From: Chryseobacterium indologenes
Lineage (GTDB): Bacteria > Bacteroidota > Bacteroidia > Flavobacteriales > Weeksellaceae
DNA length: 64,000 bases
Direction: 5' to 3'
Assembly: GCA_016025055.1 (NCBI GenBank)
Contig: CP065590.1
Location: 4,092,001-4,156,000 of the forward strand
A model generated the notes under the pieces. The model saw only the letters and a list, made by a program, of their open reading frames with translations. It was not told where the DNA came from and made no database searches. Below, in pieces: positions 47,220 through 57,630 of the stretch. The translations under genes and the position numbers were made by a program. Within the stretch, counting starts at the first letter, position 1; each line of letters begins with the position of its first letter.

Positions 47220-47223
47220 GAAT

Positions 47224-48611
47224 ATGAAAATTTTAGAAAATGTAATTGCCAACAGAAATCTGTTGTTTACAGACGCTACCACCGGAAAAACTATTCCGGT
47301 TGGTACTCTGTACAGATCTTTAGGCCTTAACCCCGTAGAAAAAGGCCTGATCTTTTTGTACAATGACAATCAGCTTTCTTCCATTGAAGTCCTGCTGAAT
47401 TTTTACGGAACAGCACACACCATTGCTGTTTTAGGCCAAAAACTTCACACGGAGTTCAAAGCACGTTTGGAAGAAGAATACCGCCCGAAATATATCTTTG
47501 ACCCATCACGAGAAGAAGTTCCGGGTTATACTGTCAAAGCTTTTTCGGATTCGGTGAGTATTCATGTGAAAAAGATTATCAATGTGAAGTGGTTATCAAT
47601 CCTGAAATCAAAATATTGTTAAGTACTTCAGGAACCACAGGCATTCCCAAGCTGGTTAAATTATCCGACGAAAGTCTGTATCAGAATGCGTTAAGTATTC
47701 TTCAGTATATGCCTATTTTAGAATCGGATGTGGTTCCTCTGAATGTTCCGATCAATTTTGTGTACGGTTTTTCCATTTTTACGACCAACTGTATGCGTGC
47801 CGGAAGAATTGTCTGCACCGACAAAGACATCATGCAAAAAGCTTTCTGGGATGAAATGGAAGAATTCGGGTACAGTACTCTGGGAGGAGTTCCTTATCTC
47901 TACGAAAATCTGAACAGAATCGGTTTTTTTAGAAAAGACAGTCCAAGTTTAAGATATATGACTCACACCGGAGGAGTGATCAATGGCGAATTGAGAAAAA
48001 CCATTTTTTCTTACTGTCATGAGTTTGAAAAACAGTTTTTTGCACAATACGGTCAGACCGAAGCAGGTGGAAGAATGGCTTATCTCACCACAGATGGTCT
48101 TCTTGAAGATGAAACATCCATCGGAACTCCGGTTCATGGAGGCGATTTCAGTATTGATCCGGATAACGATGAGCTTTTGTTCTCTCACAACAGTATTTAC
48201 GGAGGTTATGCCCATACGCTTAAAGATCTGACCTCTTATGAGCAGCCGGCAGTGCTCCGTACAGGAGATACCGCTCAAAAGGGAAAAAACGGCATCTATT
48301 ATATTACCGGACGTATCAAAAGAATCATGAAGCTATTCGGAATCCGTCTTAACCTGGATGAAGTGGAGTTTATCCTGAAAAATGAGATGGAAGGAAATAC
48401 TTTTGTCTGCCTGAATTCCAACGACAAGAAAATCATTGTATTGTACGACAATCCGGAGATTGATCCACAAGTTATCACAGAAATTATTAAAAACAAACTG
48501 CGCATCAATCCTCAATATGTACGCGCTGACCTTATAGAATCATTCCCGTTATCACAAAACGGTAAAATAAACTATCCCCTGTTACAAAACTTACAGCATG
48601 AAAACATCTAA
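47224..48611 (+). CDS. AMP-dependent acyl ligase (ANL superfamily), frameshifted
   Basis: 462 residues after adding one A in the run 47569-47573. The P-loop LLSTSGTTGIPK, A5-like YGQTEAGGRMAY, TGD motif and the GRIKRIMKLFG hinge are intact. The small N-terminal domain suggests an ACP-loading acyl-AMP ligase. It probably activates a dicarboxylic or fatty acid for transfer to the adjacent ACP. The stop overlaps the receptor gene by 14 nt. Confidence 0.83.
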
Positions 48612-51048
48612 AACCCTTATATTACTTCTTGGTCTTGCTTTAACTTCAAATCAGCTTTCAGCACAACAGAGCGACAGAGTTCATGGCAAAATCATGCTGT
48701 CTGAACAGGCACCTGTAAAAAATGCCGTTTTAAGGCTTTTGGATACGTCTCATCAGGCAAAAACCAATAATTTAGGAGAATATTACTTTGAAAATGTACC
48801 ACCTGGAGAATATATGCTTCAGGTGGTTTTAAATGATATCGAATTGATGCGTGAGAAAATCAGCATTAAAAAAGATGTCTATGAAATTCCGGCTATTTAT
48901 GCTTCCATTCATAATAATGTGATTGAAGGAATTACCATTTATGCGGTCAGCAGAAACAAATTTCTGGACAAAGACAGCACTTCTGTGGCAAAAATGCCCT
49001 TAAAAAACTTAGAAAATCCTCAGGCATACACGAGCATTAATCAGCAAATCATGAAGGAGCAGCTTACCTATGATGTTTCAGAGGTTTTGAAAAATGTTCC
49101 CGGTATGGTAAAAATGCAGGGAAGTCCGGGAAGGGGTTCCGGTGACGGAAGCTTTTACTACAGCTTACGAGGTTTCCCGACAAAAGTATCCATGGTTGAT
49201 GGAATTCCTGCGACGACCAACGGAGAAATCGATCCTTCAGATATTGAACGTCTTGAAGTAATTAAAGGTCCTTCAGGGACATTGTACGGAGGAGCGGTAA
49301 CATCATTTGGAGGGCTGATCAATTTAGTTACAAAAAAACCGAAAGATTATTTCGGAGGCGAAATATCCTACCTTATGGGAAGCTACAATCTGAATCGGGT
49401 GACAGCAGATGTCTATGGCCCGATAACCGACAACCGGAAAACATTGTTCCGCCTGAATGCAGCTTATCAGTATCAGAATGGCTTCAGGGATTCTGAATTC
49501 AGAAAATCATTCTTTGTCGCTCCAACAGTAAGTTATCAGGTCAGTGACCGTTTGAAATTCAGTTTAGGTGCTCAGATCTATAATTATGAAGGAACCAATA
49601 CTCCGATTATCTTTCTTTCCAGAACAAGACCTTATGTTGCACACAATCCTGATGAACTGGGCTTCGATTGGAAAAGATCGTATTCCAATAATGATATGAC
49701 CCTGAAAGCTCCTTCCATCAACGTAAGAGCTGAAGCCAATTATAAAATTTCAGATAAATGGTCCTCACAAACCCTGCTTTCAAGAAACTTCAGAAAAACT
49801 GAAGGTATATATCAATATCAGTTCATCAGAGGTAAAGATAATGATAAGGATTTGGAACGTAATGTACAATTGCAGAATTCGGAAGCTGCTTCTACAAGTT
49901 TTCAGCAAAACTTTAATGGGGAATTTAATATTGGTAAAATCAAAAATAAAGTTTTAATTGGATTAGATTATTTAAATCAGTCTATCAACAACAATCATTC
50001 TCCAATTGTAGCATTTGACGACAAGTATATTGATGGACAAAGCTTAACGGGTAGTTATGGAAGTATCTCCAAAGATCTTGCCCTTCAGAAAATCCAGGCT
50101 TTTACCCAGGAAGCCATTAAATTAGGGAAAACACCTTTGGTTAGAAATACATCTTCTGCTAATCTGTATGGAGCATATATTTCCAATGTAACCTATATTA
50201 CAGACCGACTAATTACTTTATTAAGTTTGCGTGTTGATCACTACGAAAGCAAAGGACAGCTTAACCTGAATACCAACGTTCGTGCAGGAGAGTTTAAGCA
50301 AACAGCCTGGTCTCCGAAGATAGGTTTGGTGTATCAGATTATTAAAGATCAGCTATCAGCCTATGGAAACTATATGAACGGCTTTAGCTATACACCGCCT
50401 GTGGTACAGAAACTGGCAGATTATAGTGATGATATGAAGCCACAAATGGCCAACCAGTGGGAAGTAGGCGTAAAAGGAAATTTTTGGAGAAACAAAGTGA
50501 ATTTCACGGTAGGATACTATGATATCCTTGTTGACAACATTCAAAGAGGAATCGGAGTCGTTCGTGATGGACAAGAATATGCTATTGTTATTCAGGATGG
50601 ACAACAAAGGAGTAAAGGAATCGAAATTGAAACCATTATGAATCCTGTTCAGGGATTAAACATTATGGCAGGATATACCTATAACCACAGCAGATTTGAA
50701 AAAGCAGATGCCGATGTGGAAGGCCGCCGCCCGGAATCTGCAGGTCCTGCCAATGTATTTAATTCGTGGATCAGTTATATTATTCCCATTAAAGGGCTTC
50801 AGGGATTAGGAGTAGGTTTCGGGGTAAACCGTGTCGGAAAACAGATTACCGGAAATAAAGTAACAACCGGACAATTTGCATTTCCTGCCTACACATTGAT
50901 CAATGCTTCTGTTACTTTAGAAAAAGAAAGATATCGCTTAGGATTTAAAATGAATAATATAGGCAATGTGCAGTACTTTGCAGGCCAGGGAGTGATTGTG
51001 GCTCAGATGCCGCGTAATTTTGTTGCCGAAGTAAGTTTTAAATTTTAA
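48598..51048 (+). CDS. TonB-dependent siderophore receptor
   Basis: 816 residues. Signal peptide to about residue 22, carboxypeptidase-regulatory-like domain (VHGKIMLSEQAPVKNAVLRL), plug domain (NVPGMVKMQGSPGRGSGDGSFYYSLRGFP, with IERLEVIKGPSGTLYGG) and a 22-strand barrel ending in aromatic Phe-Lys-Phe. It imports the ferric siderophore across the outer membrane. Last biosynthesis-coupled gene before the PepSY protein. Confidence 0.93.
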   Translation: MKTSKTLILLLGLALTSNQLSAQQSDRVHGKIMLSEQAPVKNAVLRLLDTSHQAKTNNLGEYYFENVPPGEYMLQVVLNDIELMREKISIKKDVYEIPAIYASIHNNVIEGITIYAVSRNKFLDKDSTSVAKMPLKNLENPQAYTSINQQIMKEQLTYDVSEVLKNVPGMVKMQGSPGRGSGDGSFYYSLRGFPTKVSMVDGIPATTNGEIDPSDIERLEVIKGPSGTLYGGAVTSFGGLINLVTKKPKDYFGGEISYLMGSYNLNRVTADVYGPITDNRKTLFRLNAAYQYQNGFRDSEFRKSFFVAPTVSYQVSDRLKFSLGAQIYNYEGTNTPIIFLSRTRPYVAHNPDELGFDWKRSYSNNDMTLKAPSINVRAEANYKISDKWSSQTLLSRNFRKTEGIYQYQFIRGKDNDKDLERNVQLQNSEAASTSFQQNFNGEFNIGKIKNKVLIGLDYLNQSINNNHSPIVAFDDKYIDGQSLTGSYGSISKDLALQKIQAFTQEAIKLGKTPLVRNTSSANLYGAYISNVTYITDRLITLLSLRVDHYESKGQLNLNTNVRAGEFKQTAWSPKIGLVYQIIKDQLSAYGNYMNGFSYTPPVVQKLADYSDDMKPQMANQWEVGVKGNFWRNKVNFTVGYYDILVDNIQRGIGVVRDGQEYAIVIQDGQQRSKGIEIETIMNPVQGLNIMAGYTYNHSRFEKADADVEGRRPESAGPANVFNSWISYIIPIKGLQGLGVGFGVNRVGKQITGNKVTTGQFAFPAYTLINASVTLEKERYRLGFKMNNIGNVQYFAGQGVIVAQMPRNFVAEVSFKF

Positions 51049-51144
51049 TACTACCAAGACAGAAGTGAAGAGTCTATATAAAGGCAAAAAGAAAGCTTGC
51101 TGATTTTTATCGACACATACACTTTCCACTACTCCTTATAAGCT

Positions 51145-52331
51145 ATGAAACTTAAATTTAGAAAAATAGCCTATCAGTTACATCTATGGCTCGGACTCGC
51201 GTCCGGGCTTATAGTTGTCATAATGGCTGCAACAGGTTGTATCCTTTCATTTGAGGATGAACTGAAACATCTGATACATCCCCAAAGATATTACATAAAT
51301 GCGATAGGTAAAGAGAAATTACCACTTGCCGAATTAACTGCTAAAGCTGAACAGGTACTTCCTGAAGGCTTAAAAATCAAAAGAGTACAGATTTCTTCGG
51401 ATCCTTACGGAACCTATATGTTCAGAACGTTGAAAATGGATAATGAAGCGTTGACGTATTGGGGAACTTACGTGTATTATTACCGGGTATATCTTGATCC
51501 ATACACCGGAAATGTTCAGGAAGTAGAAAACGCAAAAACGGATTTTTTTGAAATTGTCCTTGATCTCCACCGAAGATTGCTTCTGGGAGAAAAAATAGGG
51601 AAAGCCATTACCGGTTATTCAACCTTAGTATTGGCTGTCATTCTTTTTCCGGACTGGTGATATGGTATCCGCGGAAAATGAGTAAAAGTATGCTCAAAGG
51701 CATGTTTTTTATTAAGCTCTCTGCCAACTGGAAAAGAATCAATTATGATCTTCATAATGTGCTGGGATTTTATTCGATGATCCCTTTACTTTTGATTGCC
51801 TATTCTGCTTTGATATGGAATTTTAAGGGTATGGATACATGGATACAAGATTTTTTAAATAACAATGGCAAAGTAGAACAAAAAATAAAAAGCAATAAAC
51901 CTAAGAATGAATCTACTGATCGGGATATGGTTCTTGCCAAGATATGGAAAACTGTGGAAAGTCAGATGGTCCATAAGAAATCTGCAATGATTAACTTTCC
52001 CAGAACAGATGAAGGAACATATTATGCAGAAATAACAAAAGGTGAAAAGCAATACCAGAACGAACAGTTCAATTTTGATCAATATTCCGGAGCAAAGCTG
52101 AAATATCAGTCGTATAAAGATAAAAACATTGGAAACGGAACTGCCCTTAGGGAAAGGAATTACGACTTGCATACCGGAAGTATTTTCGGAATGACCGGAC
52201 GAATCCTATACTTTCTGGCAGGAATTATAGCCACTTCATTACCTATTACCGGTTTTATTATTTTTTTAAACAGGAAAAAGAAAAAGCCAAAACACAAGAA
52301 GAATAAGATTGTTTTTCCTCGCCACCACTAA
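51145..52331 (+). CDS. PepSY-associated membrane protein (ferric-siderophore reductase type), frameshifted
   Basis: 395 residues after adding one T in the run 51644-51648. Four membrane segments: one near the N terminus (LHLWLGLASGLIVVIMAATG), one at the break, one near 51760-51820 and one at the C terminus. Two PepSY-like periplasmic regions lie between. Such proteins beside TonB receptors reduce iron from siderophores at the inner membrane. It lies 96 nt after the receptor. Confidence 0.82.
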
Positions 52332-52367
52332 TTATCTTCAGTAAGAGGGATGCTGCATATTTTAATA

Positions 52368-52482
52368 CCACTAATGCACGAATAAATTTTCTTATAAGCC
52401 TATGTGCCTATGTGGTTATATTTTTTACCACATAGATTTAATGCATAAATTCTTTGGTTTTTTAATTCGTGCATTCGTGGCA
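52368..52482. repeat. Nested palindromic repeat (copy D)
   Basis: Outer arms 52369-52383 and 52465-52480 (ATTCGTGCATT(A/C)GTGG, one mismatch) enclose an inner 9-bp hairpin CTATGTGGT/ACCACATAG (52408-52416 and 52427-52435). Same modules as at 35130-35217. It lies between the convergent PepSY and MocR genes. Confidence 0.75.
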
Positions 52483-52488
52483 GAAAAA

Positions 52489-53979
52489 TCACTCTATCAA
52501 TCTTTTCACATTGTTGGAAAAAACATCAACACTTTTTTCCATTTCATCAGCATTAAGATCTCCAAATCCCAGTCTCATGGCCGTCAGATTTTTATTCTGA
52601 TACAACAATGTTTTAGGAATAAACAGGTTATCCTGCGCGCATCCGCGGCTCAGTTGCATCAGGTTAATGGGAACATTCCATTCCAGCCAGATGGCCAACC
52701 CGCCGGAAGGTATTTGAAAAGTGATGAGGTTTTCAAGGTTTTCTTTAAGGAGAACAGCAAGATAATCCCTTCTTTCCTGATACACTTTTAGTGATTTTTT
52801 CAGGTACCGGTTAATTTCTCCCTCTTCAATCATTTCTCCCAATGCTCTTTCCATAAGAATATCACCTTGACGGTCTATAATTCCCAAATACTTCCTCATT
52901 TCAGCCATCAGATTTTCGGGAGCAACGATGAACCCGGTTCTGAATCCGGGAGCCAGAGACTTTCCAAACGAACCGATATAAATGACCATTCCATTGGTAT
53001 CTGCACTGGCCAAAGGAAGGATAGGACTTTTGTCGTAATGAAATTCGTAGTCATAATCGTCCTCAAGAATAATAAAACCATATTCATTGGCCAGCTCCAG
53101 CAATTCCAATCTCCTTTGTGCACTTATGGCAACAGTGGTAGGATAGTGGTGATGTGGTGTGAGGTAGAGCATTCTTATTTTTTGCTTTTTGCAAGCTTCC
53201 CGAACATTTTCTACTATGATTCCCTCTTCGTCAATAGGAATTGAGACCATTTGAACTCCGGCTTTCATAAAAATCATATTGACGGAAAAATAGCTTAAAG
53301 CTGCTACCAATACTACATCTCCGGGAGAAAGAAGGATTTCGGATACAATATAAATACTCATTTCCGTGCTTCGGGTGATCAGAAGATTGTTTTTAGAAAT
53401 GGGTAATCCGCGCGATAAATTGAGATATCGGGATAGATGTTCCTTGAAAAATTCACTTCCGTCATGGTTATAATGTCCGGAAATCTTCTGATTGGACTTC
53501 CGTTTAAGAATAGAACTATAAAACCGCGAATGCTGGGCAATCTGGGTCAGTCTGATATCAGGAACCCCGTCATTGAAAACATATTCACAATCCGAATGTT
53601 CAAAAGGATTATCCAGAATATTGGATGTTTTAAATAAGAACCCTGTTGTTTCAGGATAATTTTGAAGATTATTATGTTGAAAATCATTAACCTTTATGGG
53701 CTTTTCCTCATCTTTTCCAATCACAAACGTTCCTTTATTGGGAAAACTCTCTGTCCAGCCTTGTGCCGAAAGCTCGTCATAAACCGCTACCGCTGTATTC
53801 CTGTGGATTTCCAGCATTTCACTAAAGGTTCTTGTACCCGGAAGTTTGGTTCCAAAAGGTAAAAAACCTCTTTGTATAGCATTGATCAGTTGATTGGCAA
53901 TTTGTAAATAGATGGAAGTGTCTGATTTTCTATCTATTTTAATAAAGCTTTCATAAGGAATTCTAACCGGACTATCCAT
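52489..53979 (-). CDS. MocR-type (GntR/aminotransferase) regulator, candidate biotin regulator
   Basis: 496 residues. GntR winged helix (about 22-88, EIHRNTAVAVYDEL recognition segment) and an aminotransferase-like domain with PLP lysine K340 in YIGSFGK. It is transcribed away from the biotin operon, whose first gene starts 66 nt upstream. Bioinformatic precedent: GntR-family BioR controls biotin genes in alpha-proteobacteria. Control of the biotin operon is inference from position. Confidence 0.87.
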   Translation of the reverse strand: MDSPVRIPYESFIKIDRKSDTSIYLQIANQLINAIQRGFLPFGTKLPGTRTFSEMLEIHRNTAVAVYDELSAQGWTESFPNKGTFVIGKDEEKPIKVNDFQHNNLQNYPETTGFLFKTSNILDNPFEHSDCEYVFNDGVPDIRLTQIAQHSRFYSSILKRKSNQKISGHYNHDGSEFFKEHLSRYLNLSRGLPISKNNLLITRSTEMSIYIVSEILLSPGDVVLVAALSYFSVNMIFMKAGVQMVSIPIDEEGIIVENVREACKKQKIRMLYLTPHHHYPTTVAISAQRRLELLELANEYGFIILEDDYDYEFHYDKSPILPLASADTNGMVIYIGSFGKSLAPGFRTGFIVAPENLMAEMRKYLGIIDRQGDILMERALGEMIEEGEINRYLKKSLKVYQERRDYLAVLLKENLENLITFQIPSGGLAIWLEWNVPINLMQLSRGCAQDNLFIPKTLLYQNKNLTAMRLGFGDLNADEMEKSVDVFSNNVKRLIE

Positions 53980-54019
53980 AATATCAAAACTGGCACCATA
54001 TAGCCATCCGGCAATATAC

Positions 54020-54027
54020 TACTTTTG
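54020..54027 (+). promoter_or_regulatory. -7 promoter element for biotin operon
   Basis: TACTTTTG matches TAnnTTTG, 18 nt before the ATG at 54046. No TTG box is at the expected distance. Confidence 0.45.
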
Positions 54028-54045
54028 ACATCAAAATAAAAATCT

Positions 54046-54654
54046 ATGGAATTTCATCACTTGTTGAAAAGGATTGTACAGGAAGGCAATACCCACGCTA
54101 AATGGCTGAATACTCTTTCATTTATGGAAAATGCCGGAGCAAGGAAAATATCAAAATGTGAGCATCCGGTTTTGGTCAGTCAGATCCAGTTGAAACATGC
54201 TGCTGAAGAACACCGTCATGCTTATTATTTAAAAAAACAAATTGGAAAAATAGATCCCGAGCTTTGCAAAACCTATGAAAGCAAGGAACTTCTTGCTCCC
54301 GTAGCGACACGACAATACCTTCATTCGCTGGATATCAAAGCTTGTAAATACCTACAGCAGGCTTTTGGACTTACCAAGGAAGATTTAAAATATGCCGCTT
54401 ATCTTTTTGTAACCTATGCAATTGAAGTGCGCGCTGATGAACTTTACCCTGTTTATCAAGAGATTCTTACGGAAGAATCGTCTAAGATCATGGTAAAATC
54501 TATTATTTTGGAAGAAGAAGGTCATCTTGAGGAAATGATTCATCAGTTAAATGAATTCTCCGCTGAATGGCAGCAGCACGCCCATCATATTCTGGCCATT
54601 GAAAAAGAACTGCATGAGCAATGGATTGCCGCAATCATTCAGGAAGTAGCATAA
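54046..54654 (+). CDS. Ferritin-like putative diiron protein heading the biotin operon
   Basis: 202 residues, all-helical by appearance. Candidate metal ligands follow the ferritin/diiron-oxidase order: E28, E55-x-x-H58, E127 (or E132), and E157-x-x-H160. No signal peptide. I do not recognise a named family. It is 6 nt upstream of bioF. No bioC, bioH, bioG, bioW or bioI is present in the window, so a role in making or releasing the pimeloyl precursor is an attractive but unproven inference; an oxidative-protection role is the alternative. Confidence 0.6.
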   Translation: MEFHHLLKRIVQEGNTHAKWLNTLSFMENAGARKISKCEHPVLVSQIQLKHAAEEHRHAYYLKKQIGKIDPELCKTYESKELLAPVATRQYLHSLDIKACKYLQQAFGLTKEDLKYAAYLFVTYAIEVRADELYPVYQEILTEESSKIMVKSIILEEEGHLEEMIHQLNEFSAEWQQHAHHILAIEKELHEQWIAAIIQEVA

Positions 54655-54660
54655 TTATCC

Positions 54661-55770
54661 ATGCTTATTCATCATAAATTTCAGGAACTGCTTCGTAAAA
54701 GGAAGGAAGCCGGAACTTTCAGAAGTCTGAAGCCCCAGGCAGACGGAATTGATTTTTATTCCAACGATTATCTGGGCCTGGCAAGGAATAAAGATTTCCG
54801 GAATATATTGTTGCAGGCAATTAATGATCATCCGGAACTGATTTCAGGAAGTACGGGGTCAAGGCTCATCAGTGGGAATACCGGTATTGCTGTTGTCACA
54901 GAAGAATATATCGCAAAAAAGCATGGGTTTGCTGATGCATTGCTTTTCCCTTCAGGCTATAATGCCAATCTTGCTTTGTTTTCGACTCTTCTAACCCGTC
55001 ATGATACGATAATTGTAGACGAACAGATTCATCGTTCAGTACATGACGGTTGTAAAATGTCACATGCCAGAAAGTTGAAATTCAGGCACAATGATCTGGA
55101 AGACCTGGAAAAAGTATTAAAAAGACAGAAAGGACAATGTTATATTGCAATAGAAAGTCTCTATTCTATGGATGGCGATCTGGCACCCATTGAGGATATT
55201 GTGATTCTTGCGCAACAATATAATGCGGGTATCCTTGTAGATGAAGCACATGCTTTTGGTGTTTTGGGCTATGGATTGGTAGAACAATATCAATTACAGG
55301 ATAAGGTTTTGGCGGTGTTGGTGACATATGGGAAAGCACTTGGTGTCCACGGAGCTGCTATCTTGTGTAATGAAATGGTGAAGTCTTACCTTATCAACTT
55401 TGCAACCCCATTTATCTACACAACTTCCGCACAGGATTTTCAGTGGGTAAGTATTAAATCGGGTTATGAATTCCTGAAAAATCACCAGGAGTTACCCAAA
55501 AAACTTCGGGACAATATTGATCTTTTTAAAAAGCAAGGGCTGAAAACCCCGTCATCATCAAAAAGTCCTGTTCAGGCTATTATAATTCCTGATAATCAGA
55601 AGCTGAAAACAATGCAAAATATTTTATTGAAGGAAAAATTTTTAACCTATGCCGTTTATAGCCCAACCGTAAAAGAAGGAACGGAAAGATTACGGATATG
55701 TCTTCACAGTTTTAATACGGAGGATGAGATCATACGATTAGCAGAAATCATGAAACAACATCTAAACTAA
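54661..55770 (+). CDS. bioF: 8-amino-7-oxononanoate synthase
   Basis: 369 residues of the alpha-oxoamine synthase family. SNDYLGLA near residue 34, GSTGSRLISGN, DEAHAFG and PLP lysine K225 in TYGKALG. It condenses pimeloyl thioester with alanine. The motif before the lysine (VLVTYGKA) is slightly unusual but typical of the Bacteroidota version. Second gene of the biotin operon. Confidence 0.9.
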   Translation: MLIHHKFQELLRKRKEAGTFRSLKPQADGIDFYSNDYLGLARNKDFRNILLQAINDHPELISGSTGSRLISGNTGIAVVTEEYIAKKHGFADALLFPSGYNANLALFSTLLTRHDTIIVDEQIHRSVHDGCKMSHARKLKFRHNDLEDLEKVLKRQKGQCYIAIESLYSMDGDLAPIEDIVILAQQYNAGILVDEAHAFGVLGYGLVEQYQLQDKVLAVLVTYGKALGVHGAAILCNEMVKSYLINFATPFIYTTSAQDFQWVSIKSGYEFLKNHQELPKKLRDNIDLFKKQGLKTPSSSKSPVQAIIIPDNQKLKTMQNILLKEKFLTYAVYSPTVKEGTERLRICLHSFNTEDEIIRLAEIMKQHLN

Positions 55771-55845
55771 GAACATGAAGACTGAAGATAAAAACACTTA
55801 TTGGTTTAACCTTAAAAATTAATACATAAAACATCCACATCACGA

Positions 55846-56457
55846 ATGAAACTATTCATCACAGGAATCGGAACAGAAATAGGAAAAACCGTATGCTCGG
55901 CCGTTCTGGTTCAGTATTTTAAAGCAGATTACTGGAAGCCGGTACAATCCGGTGACCTTCATTACTCAGACAGTCATAAAATTGAAACATGGACGGAGAA
56001 TACAATTTGCCATCCTGAAACATATCGCCTTCAACGGGCAGCTTCTCCGCATCAATCGGCAAGGGAAGAAAGCATACAGATTGATCTTGATCACTTTCAG
56101 GTGCCGGAGACTGAAAATGCGCTGATTGTAGAAGGTGCGGGAGGATTGATGGTTCCTGTTTCAGATAACAGGTTTATGATTGACCTGATTGAGACTTTAC
56201 ACCTGCCAGCAGCATTAGTTGTAAGGAATTATCTGGGATGTATCAATCACAGCTTACTATCAATTATGGCTCTACAACAGAGAAATATAAGATTAGAGTA
56301 CCTGATACTAAATGGTGAATTTCCTGAGGATACAGAAAGAGTGATCTGCAGCTTTATTGAAAACGATACAAAAATCATCAGGATCCCCGAGATTCCCGAT
56401 ACAGATAAAGAACAGATAAAGATCGCTGCCAAGCATTTAACAATAACAAAATTATGA
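55846..56457 (+). CDS. bioD: Dethiobiotin synthetase
   Basis: 203 residues. P-loop GIGTEIGKT at residues 7-15, then KPVQSG and the EGAGGLMVP segment. It closes the ureido ring of dethiobiotin with ATP and carbon dioxide. It lies 75 nt after bioF. The stop overlaps bioB (ATGA). Confidence 0.92.
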   Translation: MKLFITGIGTEIGKTVCSAVLVQYFKADYWKPVQSGDLHYSDSHKIETWTENTICHPETYRLQRAASPHQSAREESIQIDLDHFQVPETENALIVEGAGGLMVPVSDNRFMIDLIETLHLPAALVVRNYLGCINHSLLSIMALQQRNIRLEYLILNGEFPEDTERVICSFIENDTKIIRIPEIPDTDKEQIKIAAKHLTITKL

Positions 56458-57443
56458 TAATGGATACAATAAAAACAACGAGAAACGACTGGACTAAAGA
56501 AGAAATAGAAGAGATTTATCACTTACCTCTGATGGAACTTATTTATAAAGCTGCTACCGTGCACAGAGAGTGGCACGATCCGTCTGAAGTTCAGATTTCC
56601 ACATTATTATCAATAAAAACAGGAGGCTGTCCTGAAGATTGCTCCTATTGCGGACAGGCAGCCCGTTATCACACGAATATCAAGGTGCAGGCTTTATTGC
56701 CGACCGAAACGGTCATTGCCCATGCTCAAAAAGCAAAAGATTCGGGATCATCAAGATTCTGTATGGCGGCAGCATGGCGTGAAGTTCGTAACAATCGTGA
56801 TTTCGACCGGGTTATTGATATGGTAAAAGGAGTCAATGAGCTGGGGCTGGAAGTATGTTGTACATTGGGAATGCTTACCGAAGAACAGGCCGTCAGACTT
56901 CAGGAAGCCGGATTATATGCTTACAATCACAATCTTGATACTTCTGAACAGTATTATGAAGAAATCATTTCTACGAGAACGTTTGACAACAGAATTAATA
57001 CAATTAACAATGTCCGAAAAGCAGGAATTACCGTGTGTTCCGGAGGTATTATCGGTCTTGGAGAAACCCACAGAGACAGGATTTCCATGTTACTGACTTT
57101 GGCAACAATGCCCAAACACCCGGAATCTGTTCCGATTAATGCATTGGCAAGAGTAGAAGGAACGCCATTGGAAGACAACGAAAAAGTAGATACATGGGAA
57201 ATGGTAAGAATGATTGCAACAGCAAGGATCGTGATGCCTGCTTCCATGGTGAGATTAAGCGCCGGACGTATCGAAATGACAGAAACAGAACAGGCATGGT
57301 GCTTCATGGCAGGAGCCAACTCTATTTTCACGGGAGAAAGAGAAACTTTACTGGTGACCCCAAATCCTGGAGTTTCCGAAGATATGCAGATGCTGCAAAC
57401 CCTCGGATTAAAACCTATGATGAAAAAAGAAACATGTTGTTAA
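56454..57443 (+). CDS. bioB: Biotin synthase
   Basis: 329-residue radical SAM enzyme. Cluster cysteines C59, C63 and C66 in [12 protein letters not shown], and conserved [2Fe-2S] ligands further on, including the YNHNLDTS segment. A second in-frame Met at 56460 is also a possible start. It inserts sulfur into dethiobiotin. Confidence 0.94.
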   Translation: MIMDTIKTTRNDWTKEEIEEIYHLPLMELIYKAATVHREWHDPSEVQISTLLSIKTGGCPEDCSYCGQAARYHTNIKVQALLPTETVIAHAQKAKDSGSSRFCMAAAWREVRNNRDFDRVIDMVKGVNELGLEVCCTLGMLTEEQAVRLQEAGLYAYNHNLDTSEQYYEEIISTRTFDNRINTINNVRKAGITVCSGGIIGLGETHRDRISMLLTLATMPKHPESVPINALARVEGTPLEDNEKVDTWEMVRMIATARIVMPASMVRLSAGRIEMTETEQAWCFMAGANSIFTGERETLLVTPNPGVSEDMQMLQTLGLKPMMKKETCC

Positions 57444-57630
57444 AATAATTATAAATGATAATTAATGAGTTATGAGCTGGATCATAAGCATAGTAAAGTT
57501 TGTCATCTTGCTGATATCCGATATTCTGGATATGAACATAGATTTCTGAATAGTATGATATTTTACAAAGGCTGATCTTGCATGCAAAGAAACATTTACT
57601 TTAAATCCATTGATATTCCATCATTAATCC

